Below, one piece after another: positions 59,083 through 64,000 of a stretch of DNA of 64,000 bases; the first letter of the stretch is position 1; each line of letters begins with the position of its first letter. The position numbers were made by a program, and so were the translations under genes. The notes under the pieces are model-generated. The model searched no databases, was not told the origin of the DNA, and worked only from the letters and a program-made list of their open reading frames with translations. The stretch lies in the NCBI GenBank assembly GCA_024449915.1, contig JAMZAV010002218.1:124001-188000 (forward strand). The letters are read 5' to 3'. The DNA comes from Sweltsa coloradensis. Lineage: Eukaryota; Arthropoda; Insecta; Plecoptera; Chloroperlidae.

Positions 59083-61068
59083 TGTAAAAGGTCCAAGGCT
59101 CTCATAGCTATTTTTATGTGTATATCTATGATATTGGTAAAATGACATGCAAATTTATTCAATTAATCTAATAACCTTATTAATATTCATCGAATCAAAC
59201 ATGTTTATATCACTGATGCATCTCTATATCATCAGTAATCATAATGATTCATTGTAATTACGAATATGAACTCGTAATTAGCAATAAATTAATGATTAGC
59301 TAATCAAGCTAATTAAGCCATTTACAGTCTGATTTTCAATTAGTAAAGTACATCAATACATAAAGACAGGTAAAATAAGATGAATGTTTTTTATTTCAAG
59401 TCATTTCATTGAGTATTAAGGGAGTAATTAATGTTTGAAGTTCACTAATATTGTCAACATAGTGTATTTTTGAACTTACCATCTGAATCATCCGCATGAA
59501 AGCTTTCAGTATTTCTGCAGCCCGAGTTTCGATTTGTTCTCGAAGCCTACAGATACTAAGATTCTACCATGGACTGGTTTCGGGGAAAAGAATAGCATTA
59601 ACTCTTAAAGAGAAGTCGAGCTTCAGGCCAAGGGAGGGCGGAGGGGCGAGATTTTACCTTGAAAACTAGTTGGTCATACGATAGCAAGTGACGTATAAAA
59701 CACGTGACCTCGGTAGGTGGGGGTTAAAGTCTTTAAAGGGAAACCCTTCCGAGATGGATAGGCAGGAGAAAGTGAGTGGAGAGTGTGTGAGAGGGGTCTG
59801 GAGGTGTCGTGGCGCGCACTGCGCGGGTACGATTAATTAAAACAGATTTTAGTATGTTGGGCGGAGGACCGTACCTGCCGACTGGTCAGGATGGCTGTCG
59901 ACTTAGCTTTGTTTTTGGCTTCTGTGCCTCGAGGAAGTAATGTTTAAAATCACACCATTATTAATTCGCCGAGTGTTAAATTGTCAATCGTTCGTTGTGA
60001 ACAGTCAAGTGATACACTAAATATCGCATTTCATTTAATTAATTCTCGAGCTGTAATTCGTCAATCGTCGTGTGAACAGTCAGTGATACATCAAATATCA
60101 CATCCCACTAATTAATTCGCCGAGTGTTAATCCGCCAATCAATCTTTTGAACAGTTCTAGTGATACACTAAATATCACAAGTAGTTAATAATTAACTGAC
60201 GTGCGTTTCATCAATCACAAACATTTCAAAATCACGGGATCGGAAATCTTCGGAAGTGTTAGGGTTGCAAACGGTGAAAACTGAACTGTAGTCGAGCATC
60301 CGACGGCGCGCGCAATCTGGTGTTCCCCCACTCATGACGAACCAGCTGTGAATGGGCCGGCGAAAATGTGTTCATCGTCTACAGCTGAGGTAAACGGAGG
60401 CTAGGAGAATCGAACTCGGCGACCGTTCATTGCGCAGTTAAAACGATCGCGTACATCTAATTCATTATACTAAAATTAACTTCACTTTTCTTTTTAATTA
60501 AAAATTCACTATCAATTATTATTATTTTTTATGAAATTTTGGAGGGTAAAAAGAAATGTAATTAGGCAGGTGGATTAGCCAAGGGTATTGTAGAACAGTG
60601 GTAGAATTGGATCCATAGGTAGGCAGGCTGTTTAACAATTAATGTAAATTGTTCGTTTATGATTCATATTATATTTAATGGAAACTCATTTTACTTAAGC
60701 TTATGATTAGTAGGATAGATCCATGTTGATCCTACTCTTAAAATGTAAGTTTGTTTTTCAGTTTTCTTTTAAATTCATTTACCAAACTAATTAAATTAAT
60801 TATGATTCATAAATTAATTAATTAAATTAATTTTTCTTAATTTTTTAATTGGAGTTTAAATGTTTCTTCCGCATTTTTGAGCTAGTAATTTTATTTACTT
60901 TTTGTTAGTTACCAACTCGGGCAAAAGAAACGCTGTTTCTGGGTGGTTACCTGGACAATGTGTCGCCCAGTACGAGTGGCATGAATTTTACTGCAACCCG
61001 AGGTTATAATTTTTTGTTTTTTAATTGTTAAAATTTCGTTGGTCTAGCCAAATTTGCGTTACCTGACA
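59083..61068 (+). mobile_element. 5' LTR of an LTR retrotransposon
   Basis: The first 370 bp (TGTAAAAGGTCCAAGGCTCT onward) recur at 63643-64000, so this is a terminal repeat. It runs from TG at 59083 to CA at 61068, just before a primer-binding-site-like TGGGAGCCCAACGTGTGGC (61072), giving an LTR of about 1986 bp. A TATAAAA lies at 59694. Three tandem units of about 75 bp (TTAATTCGCCGAGTGTTAA...GAACAGTCAGTGATACA) lie at 59960-60187. Confidence 0.72.
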
Positions 61069-63642
61069 ATTTGGGAGCCCAACGTGTGGCAATGTAATTA
61101 ACCGCGACCGGGATAATTAATAAATAATTCATTTTGTTTAATTAAAACATTTAAATTGGAATTTTAATTTTTTTTCTGGTACTAAATGGAAAAATGGATC
61201 TATCCGAGGTAAGAAAATGTGATTAGACAGATGTCACAGGAAATAGGAAATTGAAATTGGGTTAAAATAGGACCTGAGTCAAGAAAATAGGGACACTGCA
61301 AACAAACCTGTCACAGAAATGAAGGAGGATTTCATAAAATTAACATACAGTCGCCCAAAAACGGAAGCAAAACTTGATAACAAGTTCCAGGAAATGGAGG
61401 GTCAAAAAATAGCATAAAAACATATGGGGGAATAAAAACAGAATTAAGAATGTGGTCACAGGAAATAGCAGAACGTGACATGAGTTAAGAGAAGGAAAGT
61501 AAAACAGGTGGATAGATAATCAGGGAGAAGGAGTTAATGAGGAAATGGCTAATGATGAAAATCATAATGAATTTCATGATAAGGATGAGGATCATGATTT
61601 AAAAATTGTAGAGATGAAAATTGATAAAAGGATGGAGTTGAGAGTTTGGGGTGATAAGGTGGTGATAGGGAAAAAGGTTAATGAGAATGGATTTGATTAA
61701 TGAGATGTTGATAAAAAGGACAACACAATAAGTTGTTTGCTTATCGGCAGGACAAAGGAAAGCCTTTTGGATTGATTGGAATGATGTGATAGGGACGTAT
61801 TGAGAGAAAAAAAGGGTAATCGGATTTAAAATGGTAATGATGGAGATGGAGAGAGAAGATGGGGAAGAGACATGGAGTGGATGAGGGGGGGAATGAACAC
61901 TTGGATGATGATTTTTCTGAGAGATTTACAGGACAGGTGGGGGTAGGAAGCGAAAGAAAGACTTGAGAAAAGTGTTTTAGCAAAAGGTTAAAAAACGCGA
62001 GTATGCGGGACAAAAACAGGTAATGGCTAGTGACGCCGGATGAAAATGACAGTGACCGTCGTTGGGTGGCATAAAAAACTAAAAATGAAAGTATGAGAAT
62101 AATAGACAAGACAAACACAAGATTTGCTAAAATGATTGGAAGGGGGCTAATTATTATGTAAAATATTTTGGTAATAATTGCGGTGTAGTAGTAGTGATAC
62201 ATTAATTTGGAGTGAAAGGATTAGATGACAAGGAAACTTTTTCAACATAACTATGCATTTTTTTTGATTTTATTATGAATTATTGAGGGTATGAAGGGAA
62301 TTGTTATGTAATTGTATGGAATGTAATAGTAAAGCTTGGACGTAGTGTTATAATGCTGGTTTATCACTGGTTTCACATAGCATTGGAGAAGTGGCGGCAG
62401 ATGGTATAATTTCACGAAGTGATGCGTATCCTTTTTTAAGAGTATAGCAAAATAATCCTTAGATAAGAGACATGGCATGGTGCAACTTGACTGGTTTCAC
62501 TGTGCCCTAAGGTTAATTTGGGACGGGGAGACAAAGTTATACCTCACTGTATTTGTAGTTATCTTGCTTAGTGACCTTTTAATAGCAATGATGAATAATG
62601 TAAATGTGGAAGTGACTATTAGGAAACGGATTATTTTATGTTTATGTTGTTTTTGTCAGAGATGAAAACAATTGTATGCCGTTCCAAAAGTACCCAGCAT
62701 GTAAGCTTAATTACAATGAGAGTGACTTTTATTATGTGCCTGAAATCGCTTTACATAAAGAAAATTACAAAACTATCAACCTGAAACGAGAAAAGTAATT
62801 AATTTGCATAATTAATGAAAGGGAACGTTTACTCTTAATTGCTTTCAAATAATACATGTCATAGAATAAACAATCATTTTCATAATTTATAATGTAAAAG
62901 ATGAATTGTAGGAAGTTATTTCGAAAAATGTACCACAAATTATTTCTTTACAACCTGTTAGTATGTTGGTGGCTATTGAGTTTTGTTGGAGACGAATTGA
63001 AGAGTGAACGGCTATGCATTGGAAAAAAAGTGAAGTGGAGTGGGTGGTTTTGTACGAGTTTTTGTGTGAATGCACAACGAGGCTAGGTGCATCGGGAAGA
63101 TGAATGCAGGATTGAAGGCCACGAGGTTCTTTCAAATGGACAGTGTTGTTGATCTAGAACCAGCTGTTTTTGGTTCAACATCAGGTACGGTCAGTACCTT
63201 CAAACAAACAGAGACTGACTTCCGAGAATACGGAAAATGTAACATGTTATTCATTGACCAATGCCAACAAACTTAACATGAAACTTTTAAAATTGTAATT
63301 AAGTTTTAATTTCCTTTTATGGATTTGTAACCAATAATAACGTAATTTGAAGATAGATAATTCATTACAATTCAAACATTTGACAAATTTAATCAGAAGT
63401 TTCATTATAATTTAATTAATAATTTGAGGTAATTGTAATATGAAATATAATCAAATGAGTCTACAATAAGATAAGGGTATTAGTAAATTTCAGTATTGAA
63501 AGATATAATTTAAGCAATTAATTATAAGATGGAAACTAGAATTTCAAGACCATGAAATGAGTTTCCATAACTAAGATGTCTTGTTATAATTATGAATTAA
63601 TTAAATCGGTTCCAATTTAATAATTCTAAGGGGGGGTATTTG
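61069..63642 (+). mobile_element. internal region of the LTR retrotransposon, no recognisable pol
   Basis: Starts with the TGG-beginning primer-binding-site candidate and ends with the polypurine tract AAGGGGGGGT (63628-63637) before the 3' LTR. An ATG at 61194 and a Lys/Glu-rich stretch at 61260-61420 (TEMKEDFIKLTY) may be remains of gag. No protease, RT or integrase motif was recognised in either strand. At about 2.6 kb it is too short for an autonomous element, so it is probably a large non-autonomous derivative. Confidence 0.6.
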
Positions 63643-64000
63643 TGTAAAAGGTCCAATGCTCTCAATAGCTATTTTTATTGTGTATATCTATGATATTGGG
63701 TAAAATGACATGCAAATTTATTCAATTAATCTAATAACCTTATTAATATTATCGAATCAAAACATGTTTATAATCACTGATGCTCTCTATATCATCAGTA
63801 ATCATCAATGATTCATTGTAATAGAATATAGAAACTCGTAATTAGCAATAAATTAATGATTAGCTAAATCAAGCAATTTAACGCCATTACAGTCTGATTC
63901 TCAATTAGTAAAGACATCAATACATAAAGACAGGTAAATACGATCGAATGTTTTTTATTCAAGGCATGTCAGTATGAGTATTAAGAGAGTAATTAATGTT
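63643..64000 (+). mobile_element. 3' LTR, start (cut by the window edge)
   Basis: 358 bp matching the start of the 5' LTR at 59083-59450, with scattered one-base indels and substitutions (TGTAAAAGGTCCAATGCTCT against TGTAAAAGGTCCAAGGCTCT). It continues beyond the window. Confidence 0.75.

Noticed and set aside
61741..62202. 153-codon minus-strand open frame inside the LTR element
   Set aside because: Ser/Phe/Pro-rich low-complexity translation, antisense to the element, with no recognisable motif.

Overview
This is AT-rich nuclear DNA from an arthropod, most likely an insect. Genes are split by GT-AG introns of 50 bp to 8.5 kb, and the introns are full of non-LTR retrotransposons, tRNA-derived SINE-like repeats and small non-autonomous DNA elements. 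The species cannot be named from sequence alone. There is no sign of a prokaryotic operon, CRISPR array or phage.

The backbone is a head-to-tail (+ strand) cluster of three related genes of the sodium:solute symporter family (SLC5, closest in style to sodium-coupled monocarboxylate / multivitamin transporters). Gene A (exons at 614-7667) has only its last four exons here. Gene B (12795-38069) is complete: 12 exons, about 594 codons. Gene C (48737-58284 onward) has its first six exons here and runs off the right edge. Homologous exons have the same or nearly the same length and the same intron phase in all copies (for example 187 nt for exon 9 in A and B, 160/118/68/155/141 nt for exons 2-6 in B and C), so the cluster arose by tandem duplication. 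A lone exon-8-like piece at about 43.93-44.04 kb, between B and C, looks like the relic of a fourth copy.

Two exons sit in noisy tandem arrays. Exon 5 of gene B is repeated about nine times with a period near 142 bp (16.4-17.6 kb). Exon 9 of gene A has degraded extra copies on both sides (about 50-600 and 1030-1440). Both arrays are full of single-base indels, so they are either real exon expansions read through poor sequence or assembly artefacts.

Mobile DNA, left to right: a Mutator-like (MULE) transposase relic (4.16-5.16 kb); a TIR element filled with a 46-bp minisatellite (6.58-7.14 kb); a long fold-back MITE next to gene B exon 4; a restriction-like-endonuclease LINE (R4/Dong-like) set in an (ATT)n microsatellite and interrupted by a second, Jockey/CR1-type LINE (23.2-30.1 kb); a fold-back element with perfect 19-bp TIRs (33.9-34.2 kb); tRNA-like SINE pieces; an 888-bp hAT-like MITE with a perfect 8-bp target duplication (56.9-57.8 kb); and an LTR retrotransposon with about 2-kb LTRs but no recognisable pol (59.08 kb to the right edge). 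Three non-autonomous families (called R1, R2 and R3 here) occur in eleven copies and share a subterminal inverted repeat and a 3' end of the form AACG...CGTT-TTCCTAGT. This is the architecture of Helitron/Helentron-derived elements.

The rest of the intergenic DNA (7.75-11.8 kb, 38.1-41.6 kb, 47-48.7 kb) and most intron sequence holds nothing recognisable.
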